A stretch of DNA of 64,000 nucleotides from Cyclobacteriaceae bacterium (GCA_028285445.1 JANQPQ010000002.1:1-64000); one strand, 5' to 3'. Counted from the stretch's first letter, positions 18,418 through 27,541 are shown. Numbers and translations: made by a program. Notes: a model not told the origin generated them from the letters alone.

Positions 18418-19551
18418 ATGGGTATTAGTACGGGATTAATCCTGGCATCGGCTCTGCATGGTCTGGTTCTTAGCCTGGTAATGGCTGTTAGGGGTTATTT
18501 GAGAAAACAAGAAGAGAATCTATGGTTTAGTGCCTTACTTCTTTGTCTTTCGATCTATTTGCTGGAACACTACGGTGTGGAGATTGGATTTTATGCAGAC
18601 CACCCTTCGCTGGTGCTACTTACATACCCTATTTTATTTTTTATTGGGCCCTTCTTCTTTATTTACTACAGCCTCGTTAGAGGTAGGCAATTAGGAAAGT
18701 GGAAGTTGTATGTGCTGATTCCACCAGTATTAATCTATCTGTTATTCCTTCCCTTCTATATTATTAATGCACGTATTGATCCTATCGGGGGCGTGTGCAG
18801 CCTCGTCACAACCCAAGCTAACTTCCCTTACTTTAACTTGCTGCTAGATCAGCTATCTTTTCCTGTTTATACCACCTTAATGCTTGCGGTCACACCTTTC
18901 ATTAGATTTAACACCAACCCAAATCAACATTTTATTTCTGCACGACTGAAGTGGATCAACCTGCTTACCTACCTGCTTCTGGCATACTTCATTCTATTTA
19001 TATTAAGCATGGCATTTAAAGAACAGCTTCAAATAATTTCAGCAGATGGCTTAAGTAGTCTTCAATTTGTTGGCCTTGCTGCGATAATACATTTGATAAC
19101 CTATGTGGCCATTCTAGAGCCTGCAATTTTCTCGAACGTAAAGCCCTTTAGCATCGGGAAGTACAAGCACTCCTCCCTTGATTCACATATGTCGAGGATA
19201 ATCTTAGGACAGATTAAGAACCAAGTAGAAGTTAAGCAGGCCTACCTCGACAATTCTTATTCTATGCAGCAGTTGAGTAGTGAGCTAAGTATCTCACGTC
19301 ATCGTATCTCTCAGGTTATCAACCAAGAGTTGGGGCTAACATTCCTGGAATACATTAACAAGTGTAGGGTTATTAAAGCAAAGCAAGCGCTTGAAAAAGC
19401 TGAGGGCAGAGTGATAGTAAATAGACTGGCTCTGGATGTAGGGTTCAACAACAAAGTAAGTTTCTATCGGGCATTCAAAAAGCACTTTGGCAGGTCTCCA
19501 TCAGATTTCAGGAAGGAATTTGAAAAAAGTGTTACATCTGATCGTGTGTAA
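18418..19551 (+). CDS. AraC-family regulator with N-terminal seven-helix membrane domain
   Basis: A 377-residue regulator whose first 240 residues are hydrophobic with about seven helices (for example LILASALHGLVLSLVMAV and YPILFFIGPFFFIYYSLV) and whose C-terminal 100 residues are an HTH_18 domain (MQQLSSELSISRHRISQVIN, then LALDVGFNNKVSFYRAFKKHFGRSPSDFR). This architecture is common in Bacteroidota and Flavobacteria and implies ligand sensing in the membrane coupled directly to DNA binding. The ATG at 18418 is unambiguous. Downstream, after a GC-rich palindrome, lies the DUF2911-TPR gene, a plausible target. Confidence 0.88.
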   Translation: MGISTGLILASALHGLVLSLVMAVRGYLRKQEENLWFSALLLCLSIYLLEHYGVEIGFYADHPSLVLLTYPILFFIGPFFFIYYSLVRGRQLGKWKLYVLIPPVLIYLLFLPFYIINARIDPIGGVCSLVTTQANFPYFNLLLDQLSFPVYTTLMLAVTPFIRFNTNPNQHFISARLKWINLLTYLLLAYFILFILSMAFKEQLQIISADGLSSLQFVGLAAIIHLITYVAILEPAIFSNVKPFSIGKYKHSSLDSHMSRIILGQIKNQVEVKQAYLDNSYSMQQLSSELSISRHRISQVINQELGLTFLEYINKCRVIKAKQALEKAEGRVIVNRLALDVGFNNKVSFYRAFKKHFGRSPSDFRKEFEKSVTSDRV

Positions 19552-19564
19552 CGCTTTTGAATTG

Positions 19565-19601
19565 TACGCCGGCGTATTTGATCTAAAACATTAAACGCCG
19601 G
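19565..19601. repeat. GC-rich palindrome plus half-site upstream of the DUF2911 gene
   Basis: TACGCCGGCGTA (19565-19576) is a perfect 12-base palindrome, and ACGCCGG recurs at 19595-19601, four bases before the ATG at 19605. In an AT-rich intergenic stretch this stands out. It could be an operator for the AraC regulator upstream or part of that gene's terminator; there is no T-run after it. Confidence 0.45.
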
Positions 19602-19604
19602 AAG

Positions 19605-20738
19605 ATGAAAGTGAACCAAATATTACACGCCATTCTCTCAGCAATGACAATTCATTGCTTTACAACTGCAAACTCTCAAAAAATACCTGCTACCAGCCCA
19701 CAGGCAACTATTTCCCAAACCATTGGTATCTCTGAAGTTACTATTACCTATAGCAGGCCCTCTGTAAAAGGAAGAGAAATCTGGGGTAGCCTGGTACCCT
19801 TTGGATACAATAATCCTCGATTTTCGATTAACCCCGATGACGGCCGACCGCCAGCTACTGCACCGTGGAGAGTCGGAGCCAACATGGCGCCAAGGATAAC
19901 CTTTAGTCATGATGCAGTAGTACAAGGTCAAGCAATTAAAGCCGGTTCATATGCCATACTACTGGCGGTATTTGAAGACAAGCAGGCAGATTTCATCCTG
20001 TCTTCAAATAGTTCACAATTCGGCAGTGTTTTTTATGATGAAAATGACGTGGTGCTTAAAGCCAAAGTCGACGCTGAGCAAGCCCCTTTTACTGAGCAAA
20101 TGAGGTTTGCCTTTGACAGCGTTACCACCAGTTACGCACAAGCAGCTCTCTATTGGGAAAGCCTTAAGTTTCCCTTTTCCATAGAAATCAATACCACCGA
20201 GATTACTTATAATGAACTTCTTAAATCTGAAGATACCCAGGCGGCCATCACTAATGGAAACTGGTATGCCAATGCAGCCATCTACCTAATGAACAACCAG
20301 GTGTATCTGGATAAAGCCTTGATATATATTAAGAATGCAGCAAATGGTTATAACCTGCGCTCTTTTCCCAATTTAAGCACCTACGCAAACATCTTAGCCA
20401 TGCAAGGAAAGCCGGATGAGGCTGAAGAAATTCTTAATGAGGCCTTCGCGGATCCTAACGCAATTGGAATTAACACCCTGAGGTTCTACGGCAACCAAAC
20501 GCTATCGCTGAACCTTCCAGACTATGCCTTAAGAACATACAACACTATATTGGCCTCATTTCCTGACAACGAGTGGGTTGCTTATAATGGCTTGGCCAAT
20601 GCATATTCCAAGAAGGAAGAGTATAAAAATGCCGCTGAGGCTCTTAAGGAAGCCCGGGAGCATGCTCCGGAGAATTACGATATGAGTCAACTTGAAGAAA
20701 AGCTAGCTTTGCTGCGGAAGCGTAAACCTATTAATTGA
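19605..20738 (+). CDS. DUF2911 protein with C-terminal TPR repeats
   Basis: A 377-residue exported protein. The signal peptide covers about residues 1-25 (TTANSQ). The DUF2911 domain (about 28-185) is recognised by ATISQTIGISEVTITYSRPSVKGR, WRVGANMAPRITF and KAGSYAILLAV. The C-terminal 160 residues contain tetratricopeptide-like repeats (ALIYIKNAANGYNLRSFPNLSTYANILAMQGKPDEAEEIL and EWVAYNGLANAYSKKEEYKNAAEALKEAREHAPEN). DUF2911 proteins are widespread in Bacteroidota and have no established role. The gene has its own palindromic upstream region and a terminator-like hairpin after it. Confidence 0.82.
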   Translation: MKVNQILHAILSAMTIHCFTTANSQKIPATSPQATISQTIGISEVTITYSRPSVKGREIWGSLVPFGYNNPRFSINPDDGRPPATAPWRVGANMAPRITFSHDAVVQGQAIKAGSYAILLAVFEDKQADFILSSNSSQFGSVFYDENDVVLKAKVDAEQAPFTEQMRFAFDSVTTSYAQAALYWESLKFPFSIEINTTEITYNELLKSEDTQAAITNGNWYANAAIYLMNNQVYLDKALIYIKNAANGYNLRSFPNLSTYANILAMQGKPDEAEEILNEAFADPNAIGINTLRFYGNQTLSLNLPDYALRTYNTILASFPDNEWVAYNGLANAYSKKEEYKNAAEALKEAREHAPENYDMSQLEEKLALLRKRKPIN

Positions 20739-20746
20739 GATTAAGG

Positions 20747-20776
20747 GTAGAGGGCGCTGAATTAAGCACCCTCTAC
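20747..20776. terminator. Terminator-like hairpin between convergent genes
   Basis: GTAGAGGG-C-GCT and AGC-A-CCCTCTAC pair in an 11-base-pair stem with one mismatch around a 6-base loop. It lies between the DUF2911 gene (+) and rsgA (-) and probably serves both; the T-tract is poor. Confidence 0.6.
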
Positions 20777-20785
20777 ACCTCATGG

Positions 20786-21856
20786 TTACTTGCCCTTCAA
20801 CCTCCGTTTAATTTCCTGGGCTCCCCGGGCCATTTTTCCAAACTGCCTTCCCTCCTTTCGTTTTTCCGCTTCGCTGGTTTGGAAACGCTTCTGTTCACTT
20901 ATTAGCTTCAGATAGTTCTCGTACACTATAGCTTCCAGGTCGCCTCGCTCAAATGCATCAATTACCGCACAACCTACCTCGCCGGTATGTGAACAATCAC
21001 TAAACCGGCAATCTTGAGCATATTCATTTATTAGCGGAAATTGTTCACTAAAGACTCCATCATCTTCAAATCCCAGCCCAAACTCACGCATGCCGGGTGT
21101 ATCGATGATTATACCACCATTCTCGAGTAGAAGCATATCTCTGGTTGTAGTAGTGTGCCTTCCCTTACTGGTTGATTCACTTACAGCCCCAAACGTTCGC
21201 TCCTCACTTTCGTTCAGAGCATTAATCAAGGAGCTTTTCCCGACACCAGAAGAACCAACTAATACACTTGCGATTTGTGGCTTAAAAACATTATGCAACA
21301 ATCCTGATATGCCCACTCCACTTTTGGTACTGCAGGTATAAACTGTTACCCCTCTCCCTAATTTCTGAACCCATTGCACATATTCATGGGAATTATCCAC
21401 CAGGTCTGACTTGTTAAGTACGACCACCGCAGGTATACCACAAGTTGCAATCTGTACCAGGTAACGCTCCAACCTGTTCAGATTGAAGTCTTGATCCAGC
21501 CCCTGCACTACGACAGCAAAGTCTACATTAGTTACAAGTATTTGCTTGCTATATTCTCTACCAGCAGATTTCCTATAAAGGTTATTGATTCTAGGGAGTA
21601 CCTCACTGATGTATCCCTTGTCAGCCTCATAGGATAGGAACTTTACCCAATCGCCTACTTTAGGTTGTTCCTCTTTTTCCTCTACTAGCAGCCGTCCCAA
21701 AAGTTCGGCATGTAATACATTTTGATTGGTAATCAGCTCATAGGTATGTCCCTTGATTGAGATAACACGGCCAATGTTGTCGTCATTATCCTGATTAAGA
21801 TCTAGATCTGATAATGATACGTAGCTCTTCCAGCCGTATTGGTTTATTTTTTCCAT
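20786..21856 (-). CDS. rsgA: Ribosome small-subunit-dependent GTPase A
   Basis: A 356-residue circularly permuted GTPase that promotes late 30S subunit maturation. The order of motifs proves the permutation: G4 NKSD (148-151) precedes the P-loop GSSGVGKS (201-208) and G3 DTPGM (252-256). The C-terminal zinc-binding segment has Cys283, Cys288, His290 and Cys296 (CRFSDCSHTGEVGC). An OB-fold domain precedes the GTPase core (about 25-100). The basic C-terminus (RRLKGK) fits rRNA contact. The ATG at 21856 is clear. Both neighbours are unrelated, so it is monocistronic; a few Bacteroidota carry more than one rsgA-like gene, which cannot be judged here. Confidence 0.95.
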   Translation of the reverse strand: MEKINQYGWKSYVSLSDLDLNQDNDDNIGRVISIKGHTYELITNQNVLHAELLGRLLVEEKEEQPKVGDWVKFLSYEADKGYISEVLPRINNLYRKSAGREYSKQILVTNVDFAVVVQGLDQDFNLNRLERYLVQIATCGIPAVVVLNKSDLVDNSHEYVQWVQKLGRGVTVYTCSTKSGVGISGLLHNVFKPQIASVLVGSSGVGKSSLINALNESEERTFGAVSESTSKGRHTTTTRDMLLLENGGIIIDTPGMREFGLGFEDDGVFSEQFPLINEYAQDCRFSDCSHTGEVGCAVIDAFERGDLEAIVYENYLKLISEQKRFQTSEAEKRKEGRQFGKMARGAQEIKRRLKGK

Positions 21857-22203
21857 TTCTAAAAAGATAATAATTGATATTAGGTAACTCAGGGTAAGAA
21901 TTACCTGTTAAAAAATGAACAAGTGAATAAAAGTGCCTGTAAAGGCTTACAGCACAATTATTCCGGCTGATGTAGAAATGGATAACATAAGTGGTAAAGG
22001 TACAATAAAAATACCTTATCCTGGAGACCTGCCACTACCACCTACCAGAGATAGTATATGACAACCCTATGAAAAGGCTAGCATATAACTTTATATGGAC
22101 TATCTCATCGAGATAGATGCATCGAAATCCCTTTTTGTGTATTGTTAGTAGTGAATTATCTTATCTGTATCCAACTTGGGTAGTGCGCTATCGCCCACCT
22201 TAT
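21857..22203. other. 347-base intergenic region with one perfect hairpin
   Basis: No convincing gene. The only structure seen is CTATCTC-ATC-GAGATAG at 22100-22116, a perfect 7-base-pair hairpin with a 3-base loop and no T-run. It may be a transcriptional end or an operator; I see no tRNA and no good promoter. Confidence 0.4.
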
Positions 22204-24150
22204 TTAAGAAACGTACCTCAGCATGTAATCGCGAACGTTATCTTCGGGGCCCATTTCCAATTTCTTTTTAAGGCGATTGATTTTGCTCTTGACGGAGGCT
22301 AAGGCCAGGTGAGTAACGTTGGCTATTTCTTTATTGGCCATTCCTATTTTCAGGTATGCACAAAGCTTAAGATCCTCAACCGTCAGGTTCGGGTTTTCGT
22401 CTTTCAGGCGATCGAAGAACTTAGGATGAACATCTTCAAAACGGTGTATAAAGCTATCCCAACTCTTGTCGAGCGAGTAACTTTCGGCAATGGTCTTTTG
22501 CATTTCCCTGAGGCTGGGTTTAAGCTCATCAGTGGAGATCCTGCCTTCAACAAAGCTGATCTTCTGTTCCAGGTCCTTGAGCAGGCCATTCTTTTCATGG
22601 GTGGCCATAGCCATAGTCGCAAGCTCCCGGTCTTTGAGTGCCATGGCCTCCTCAGAAAGTTTCTTCTCGTTTTCCCGCAGCTCCTTCAGTCTAAGGTTCT
22701 TGTCTTTCAAAAGAATATTTGCTTTTTGTTTTATCCGGAAAGCTCTGTGTGAAAGAAATGCTATCAAAGCGACACCAATCGCCAATCCGGCTAAGCCTAT
22801 TAGTTTGAATCTATCTCTTTCCTGCTGTTGTTCATAAGCCAGTTCTACCCTGCTCTGCTCAGCCGCTATCTGCTGCTTTTCCTTTTCGAATTCATACTCT
22901 GCCTCTAACCGGGCGATCTTTTCAGTATTCTCTTTGTTGAAAAGCTCCTTTTCAAGGTCCCGGCTTAATTGTAATTGTAGGAAGGCTTTTTTGTAGTCTC
23001 CCATTGCCTCGTAAACCTGGTATAACCCATTAGATATCTCCGCCATCTGGGGCCTTAATTCGTTTTGCGCTGCGACACTATATCCTTCCAGTAGTTGTTT
23101 CTCTGCCAAACCCAACTGGCCGGTAACTCTATAATACTGACCCAAGTCTAAATAAGCGGCGGCCATTGATCTTGAAAATTCACAATCTTTTGCCACTTGT
23201 AAGGCTTTAGATATGTAGTAGTAAGCCGAATCATAAGATTGTTCATCAAGAAATAAATCGCCCAATTGGGTCATTGGCATACTGGTACGGCATTCGGCTC
23301 CGCTGGAGTTTGCAAGATTAATGGCCAACCTGTAGCTACTTTTGGCTTCTTCCGTCTTTTTTAGGTGAACCAGTACATTACCCATATTCATCATAGTTTG
23401 TGATCTACCGGCCTTATTTCCGGTTATACTATCGTATTCCGATGTTTTCAGGTAGTTGAGGTAAGCCTGGTCAAAATCATCCCTTTCCAAATAGATATTT
23501 GCAATGTTATTATGAAGATTGGCTAACATCCCAAAGTGCTGGGCTTCCTCGAAAACCATCAAGGCTTCCTGATACATTTCAAGGGCTTGAGAAAATTTAC
23601 CCTGCTCGCTATAGGTAATAGCGATACTAGCCTGACTTATCCCTAAACTCTCTTTGTTACCCAACTTAAGGAATAGGGCCAGCGACTTCTTGAATGCGGC
23701 CCTGGCAGAGTCGTATAGTGACCGCCTGATATAGCTATTACCGATAGTATTATAGGCATCGGCCTGAATTTGTAAGTGTCCATGAGCTTCGGCTATTACC
23801 AAAGCCTTTTGGCAAAACAATATAGCTGAATCTGTTTCGCCTGTGTAAGAAAATCCAAGCCCTACGTTACGAAGAGCCTGAGATTCACCCCGGGTGAACT
23901 TGAGAGATGCCGCAAGTTGGGCTGCCTCCCTGGCGTAGGCAATAGTGGCATTGGCATCAATTGCCCTTAATTCGAAGGCCAGGTCTATCAAAGTATTGAC
24001 TTTGTTGGTGTCTGGAGGTTGGTTCTCCAAAACAGACTTCAAACTATCAATCTTTGGATTCTGGGCAACAACAGCATGGAACAAAAAGCCAATCAACACG
24101 GCTGTAATAGCAGCACATTGATACGACCTCACTAATAGTTGTTTTGGCAT
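22204..24150 (-). CDS. TPR sensor protein with membrane helix, coiled coil and LuxR-type HTH
   Basis: A 648-residue protein with signal-anchor or signal peptide (about 8-28), about seven tetratricopeptide repeats (about 35-400, such as AQALRNVGLGFSYTGETDSAILFCQKAL), one transmembrane helix near 435-455 (LIGLAGLAIGVALIAFLS), a charged coiled coil (about 460-530) and a C-terminal GerE/LuxR-like DNA-binding domain (LTVEDLKLCAYLKIGMANKEIANVTHLALASVKSKINRLKKKL). This family is typical of Bacteroidota and resembles a one-component version of a TPR histidine kinase, with periplasmic TPRs sensing and a cytoplasmic HTH acting on DNA. Targets are unknown. Start is the ATG at 24150. Confidence 0.87.
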   Translation of the reverse strand: MPKQLLVRSYQCAAITAVLIGFLFHAVVAQNPKIDSLKSVLENQPPDTNKVNTLIDLAFELRAIDANATIAYAREAAQLAASLKFTRGESQALRNVGLGFSYTGETDSAILFCQKALVIAEAHGHLQIQADAYNTIGNSYIRRSLYDSARAAFKKSLALFLKLGNKESLGISQASIAITYSEQGKFSQALEMYQEALMVFEEAQHFGMLANLHNNIANIYLERDDFDQAYLNYLKTSEYDSITGNKAGRSQTMMNMGNVLVHLKKTEEAKSSYRLAINLANSSGAECRTSMPMTQLGDLFLDEQSYDSAYYYISKALQVAKDCEFSRSMAAAYLDLGQYYRVTGQLGLAEKQLLEGYSVAAQNELRPQMAEISNGLYQVYEAMGDYKKAFLQLQLSRDLEKELFNKENTEKIARLEAEYEFEKEKQQIAAEQSRVELAYEQQQERDRFKLIGLAGLAIGVALIAFLSHRAFRIKQKANILLKDKNLRLKELRENEKKLSEEAMALKDRELATMAMATHEKNGLLKDLEQKISFVEGRISTDELKPSLREMQKTIAESYSLDKSWDSFIHRFEDVHPKFFDRLKDENPNLTVEDLKLCAYLKIGMANKEIANVTHLALASVKSKINRLKKKLEMGPEDNVRDYMLRYVS

Positions 24151-24308
24151 GCTTGGGTCGCTAAATGCAGCGGTTTTAGTGGTTCAAGCCAAATAAAGCA
24201 AAAAATGGCTAATTCTTAGTTAAAACAGTTGTTGCAAACCAATTGCCACCCCCTCTAAGTAAGTAATTCGGCTTAATTGATCGTTATTGGCTGCAAGAAC
24301 GAGTAGAA

Positions 24309-24416
24309 ATGCAAGAGAAGAAACTTGACAAAGTGTATGTTGCTTCCCTGGTAGTATGGTCAGCATCTCTTATTTGCTTGCTGGCAATCTTGGTGGGGAT
24401 GGTATTCATACTTTAA
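24309..24416 (+). CDS. Small single-pass membrane protein (35 aa)
   Basis: ATG at 24309 opens a 36-codon frame: a charged start MQEKKLDKVYVAS followed by a hydrophobic helix (LVVWSASLICLLAILVGMVFIL) and a stop. This is the classic shape of a bacterial small membrane protein. A strong terminator for the + strand lies 163 bases downstream with no other gene on that strand, so something is transcribed here. Between them 24470-24553 could encode a 27-residue peptide (MPDKIMLPNAKAM...), which I cannot support further. Function unknown. Confidence 0.45.
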   Translation: MQEKKLDKVYVASLVVWSASLICLLAILVGMVFIL

Positions 24417-24578
24417 TCTCGAGTCAATTGCCGCTATTATTTGGGTGCGGCTTCGACTTAATAGCAGGATGCCAGATAAGATAATGCTTCCGAATGCTAA
24501 AGCTATGGATGAAATCCATAGCGGTAAACGTTGGCAAAAAGCAAACTCCTAGCATGGCAAATCCTTTTAGTGGTTTGT

Positions 24579-24613
24579 AAAGCGACCCAGTGGCCGATTG
24601 GGTCGCTTTTTTT
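24579..24613 (+). terminator. Strong rho-independent terminator
   Basis: AAAGCGACCCA and TGGGTCGCTTT form an 11-base-pair stem with a 9-base loop followed by a T-run on the + strand. It terminates a + transcript that contains only the 35-codon ORF upstream, and may also stop the hydrolase gene on the other strand. Confidence 0.9.
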
Positions 24614-24631
24614 ATGAAAATTTCACCAAGG

Positions 24632-25375
24632 CTAAAGAACGGTCTCCAACCAGACAGCAATCCACTCTGCCAGCTCTGGCCGCTCCGGTAATAGCCTTGT
24701 GGCATGCTGAGTACCCGGAATCACAATAAGCTCAACCGTTTTGCTAACACGCTGTACTTCAGCTTGAATTTCTTTCAAATGCCTCTCATCTCGAGAAACC
24801 ACAAAAAGCCATGGCACCCCACTTTCATCTATGCCCACGATAGATTCATCGCTGAAAGATCCGGGAGATAAAGCCACGTATGCATTAACATAACTGTCAA
24901 TTCGACCAGCCTCAGCCATTTCTTCTCCACTATAGCTACCACCAATTACCGCAATGCGGTTGGCAAACACGTGAGGATGCTCCTTTAGATAATTAACGGC
25001 GGCAACTACATCAACTTCAGAGTCCCATATAAGAGGATTTGGGCTTACCTCTCCAGGCACAAACTCGTCAACATTAGTACTTTCCCCATGCCCTCTAAGA
25101 TCAAGCCTTAATGAAGCCATGCCTCTTTCTGCTAAAAGTCCGGCTAGCTCCTTATATACTTCTCGGTTGCCATTTGCTTTGTTTAACATCAATACTGTGG
25201 GAAATTTGCCTTCATCACTTGGCAACATTAAATCTCCCACCAGCTCCCAGTCACCATTTTGAACAATTATCCTATTGTCGGGAAATGTAGATTGTGAGTG
25301 GCCAGCTATAGCACAGCAAATACAAAGCGAAACCAATAAGTAGCGGCTCATAGTTCTCTGTTGGTTTAATGTCAT
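24632..25375 (-). CDS. Exported alpha/beta hydrolase
   Basis: A 247-residue alpha/beta hydrolase with signal peptide (YLLVSLCICCAIAGHSQ). The oxyanion-strand region is LMLNKANGNREVYKELAGLLAERGMASLRLDLRGHGES; the nucleophile elbow is GGSYSGE (Ser about 149); the His is in GTQHATRLL near residue 225; and an acidic residue in VVSRDERHL is in place for the triad. It belongs to the dienelactone hydrolase/esterase-like group; the substrate is unknown. ATG at 25375 is used; the ATG at 25351 gives a shorter signal peptide. It is divergent from the amidohydrolase lipoprotein. Confidence 0.8.
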   Translation of the reverse strand: MTLNQQRTMSRYLLVSLCICCAIAGHSQSTFPDNRIIVQNGDWELVGDLMLPSDEGKFPTVLMLNKANGNREVYKELAGLLAERGMASLRLDLRGHGESTNVDEFVPGEVSPNPLIWDSEVDVVAAVNYLKEHPHVFANRIAVIGGSYSGEEMAEAGRIDSYVNAYVALSPGSFSDESIVGIDESGVPWLFVVSRDERHLKEIQAEVQRVSKTVELIVIPGTQHATRLLPERPELAEWIAVWLETVL

Positions 25376-25506
25376 AGTGGAATATATAATTGGTAAGTAT
25401 CACTACGTAGATTAAATGGTTAAGGGTTATAGCTCTTAACTCATCTGCAGAAATTTCATAGTCTAATTGCATAGAGTTTGTGACCGGAAAAGGAAACAAT
25501 GAAACT

Positions 25507-26841
25507 ATGAAAGCAACAACACTACTATTCTTTTTGAGCTTATTGATTGCCTCTTGTGGTGAAGAACCAACTACTGAGCGAGAACCAAGCCCAACTCTTG
25601 CATTTAAGGACTCCCTGGACACATTCTTACAACAGCCCGCAGTACCGGAAGATGTTGTGTTCATTAACGTGAATGTAATTCCAATGACAACGGAAACGGT
25701 GTTGACGGGTCAGGATGTGTTCATATCCAATGGCAGTATAGAAAGCATATCCGCTACGGGGGTGGCCACAACCAACGGCTATGAAGAGATTGATGGCACT
25801 GGGAAATACCTGATACCGGGATTAGCTGATATGCATACGCACCCGGTGGTGTCAGCCGATTTGCCATCTGATCTATTTCTCTTCCTTGCCAATGGGGTTA
25901 CCACACTGCGAGTAATGTGGGGCTTTGATGGTCATGTAAGCACCAGAGATCAAATAAATGCCGGAGATTTAGTTGGGCCCAAAATGTATGTGGCCAGCGC
26001 CGGATTTGATGGGGCCAACAGGACATGGCCCGGAGCCATCAATACGGCTTCAGTTGAGGATGTCAAAAGCCAGATTGATCAATTTAGCAACAAGAATTAT
26101 GATTTCATCAAGGTCTATTCAGGAATTACAGCCGACGAATACGAGGAGCTGGTAGACTACGCATGGAGCAAAGGGATTCCACCTATTGGTCATATACCGG
26201 GGGCTGTTGACGCTAGCGACGCCCTCTCTAAACATCACTCCATTAGCCATCTTGGGAAATGGAGGTCGTCCTTACTACCTGATAACGAACTGTTCGCATT
26301 GACCGCTCAATCAACTACTTACATCTGCCCTACCCTCACGGTGATTAACAGAATTCAATCTCAACAGGAAAGCTACAAGGATCAATGGTATGACTTGGTA
26401 TCGCCAGCGGCTAGAGGTTTCTACAATCAGACTGAGAATACCATGCTGCAAGATAATTCCTGGTACTTAACCATTAGTGGAGTATTGGGAGACCTTCATG
26501 ATGCCGGAGCCAAAATCATTGCTGGTACTGACCAGGGAATAAGACTGATAATGCCGGGGGCTTCATTACACGAGGAATTACGATACTATGTGTTTTCGGG
26601 AATGACCAATTATGAGGCTTTGCAAACAGCAACTACCAATCCTGCCCAGTTTTTAGAAAATGACGCTGCCGGCTCGGTCACGGTTGGAGGTGAAGCCGAC
26701 CTGGTACTACTTAACTCAAACCCGCTAGATAACATAGGTTCACTCAGCAACATTGCAGGTGTAATGAGCAAGGGTGACTTTATGAGCAAGGAAGAAATAG
26801 ACCAGGTGCTATCGTGGATTAGGGGCTATTACGGACGATAG
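25507..26841 (+). CDS. Amidohydrolase-family lipoprotein
   Basis: A 444-residue metal-dependent hydrolase with a lipoprotein signal (TTLLFFLSLLIASCGEE, Cys17). Residues about 55-100 form the amidohydrolase beta-sandwich start and PGLADMHTHP carries the HxH metal motif; FIKVYSG holds the bridging Lys; PIGHIPG and ISHLG supply the later His residues; AGTDQG supplies the Asp. The C-terminal ATTNPAQFLENDAAGSVTVGGEADLVLLN is typical of imidazolonepropionase-like amidohydrolases. It probably removes an acyl or ring group from a small substrate or dipeptide at the periplasmic face. The ATG at 25507 gives the proper lipoprotein start rather than the GTG at 25480. Confidence 0.87.
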   Translation: MKATTLLFFLSLLIASCGEEPTTEREPSPTLAFKDSLDTFLQQPAVPEDVVFINVNVIPMTTETVLTGQDVFISNGSIESISATGVATTNGYEEIDGTGKYLIPGLADMHTHPVVSADLPSDLFLFLANGVTTLRVMWGFDGHVSTRDQINAGDLVGPKMYVASAGFDGANRTWPGAINTASVEDVKSQIDQFSNKNYDFIKVYSGITADEYEELVDYAWSKGIPPIGHIPGAVDASDALSKHHSISHLGKWRSSLLPDNELFALTAQSTTYICPTLTVINRIQSQQESYKDQWYDLVSPAARGFYNQTENTMLQDNSWYLTISGVLGDLHDAGAKIIAGTDQGIRLIMPGASLHEELRYYVFSGMTNYEALQTATTNPAQFLENDAAGSVTVGGEADLVLLNSNPLDNIGSLSNIAGVMSKGDFMSKEEIDQVLSWIRGYYGR

Positions 26842-26849
26842 CATGTATT

Positions 26850-26917
26850 GCAACTAGCCGCGGTTGGCCCGCTCACTACTAACCTGTTCCCATAGGGTTG
26901 AGGCTAGTTGCTTTTTT
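26850..26917 (+). terminator. Long-loop terminator after the amidohydrolase gene
   Basis: GCAACTAGCC (26850-26859) and GGCTAGTTGC (26902-26911) are perfect 10-base arms around a 42-base loop, followed by six T. The loop can form a smaller AACC/GGTT hairpin. It covers the TTG at 26898 that would otherwise start the next frame, supporting the later ATG. Confidence 0.65.
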
Positions 26918-26960
26918 AATTTCCAGAATAAATCTGATTAAGCCGACACTGACCGGGGCC

Positions 26961-27524
26961 ATGCCAGGCAAGCGACATTGCCATATTGCGTATATTGTCA
27001 TCAGTATAGCTATCAAACCTGTTTCTTTAAAGCTGAACTTCCTGACCGAAATCATCGCCCAGAATAGATCTTTTGAGGTAGTCACAGAACTAGATAAGGA
27101 CACTGCCGGCAGAAAGGTCATGGATTTTTACAAAAGACACCAACCCACAAGAGAATTCAACGCCCTTGAACCCTTGCCTACCTATAGCGACTTTGAAGAA
27201 GTTGTTTACGACGGTACACATTTCAGTCTTCCCATTCAGTTTGGGTTCTTTAACTTCTCTACCAACTACCGGCTAACCGGAAACCTCCAGACCAACGAAC
27301 AGGGAACGCAGGTTGCTTTTGAAATCAAGGACGACCCTTACTGGGTTGCCGCTAACATCATAACACCAATAGCGATATTGGCCTGGAACATTACAGATCC
27401 TTCAACTCTCTCGGTAGTCGTATCCGGATTTGTCATCATTGTGGTTCTCTTAAGGTGGCTCAGAACCTCTGAACGGTTGACCCAAATTGAATCTGAACTA
27501 AAGGAGGCACTAGAAGCAGTATAA
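26961..27524 (+). CDS. Membrane protein of unknown function
   Basis: A 187-residue protein in which residues about 25-130 form a soluble domain (KLNFLTEIIAQNRSFEVVTELDKDTAGRKVMDFYK) and two hydrophobic helices follow (WVAANIITPIAILAWNI and LSVVVSGFVIIVVLLRWL), ending in an acidic helix. I do not recognise the family. The ATG at 26961 lies after the long terminator; the longer TTG-initiated frame would start inside that hairpin and is unlikely. It is convergent with the DUF1579-like gene, 17 bases away. Confidence 0.55.
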   Translation: MPGKRHCHIAYIVISIAIKPVSLKLNFLTEIIAQNRSFEVVTELDKDTAGRKVMDFYKRHQPTREFNALEPLPTYSDFEEVVYDGTHFSLPIQFGFFNFSTNYRLTGNLQTNEQGTQVAFEIKDDPYWVAANIITPIAILAWNITDPSTLSVVVSGFVIIVVLLRWLRTSERLTQIESELKEALEAV

Positions 27525-27541
27525 GGCCAAGCTCAATTGAA

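Noticed and set aside
22117-22302. 61-codon frame in the intergenic region before the TPR-LuxR gene
   Set aside because: It overlaps the end of that gene on the other strand and has no supporting feature.
22309-22752. 147-codon frame on the + strand
   Set aside because: Antisense to the DNA-binding end of the TPR-LuxR gene.
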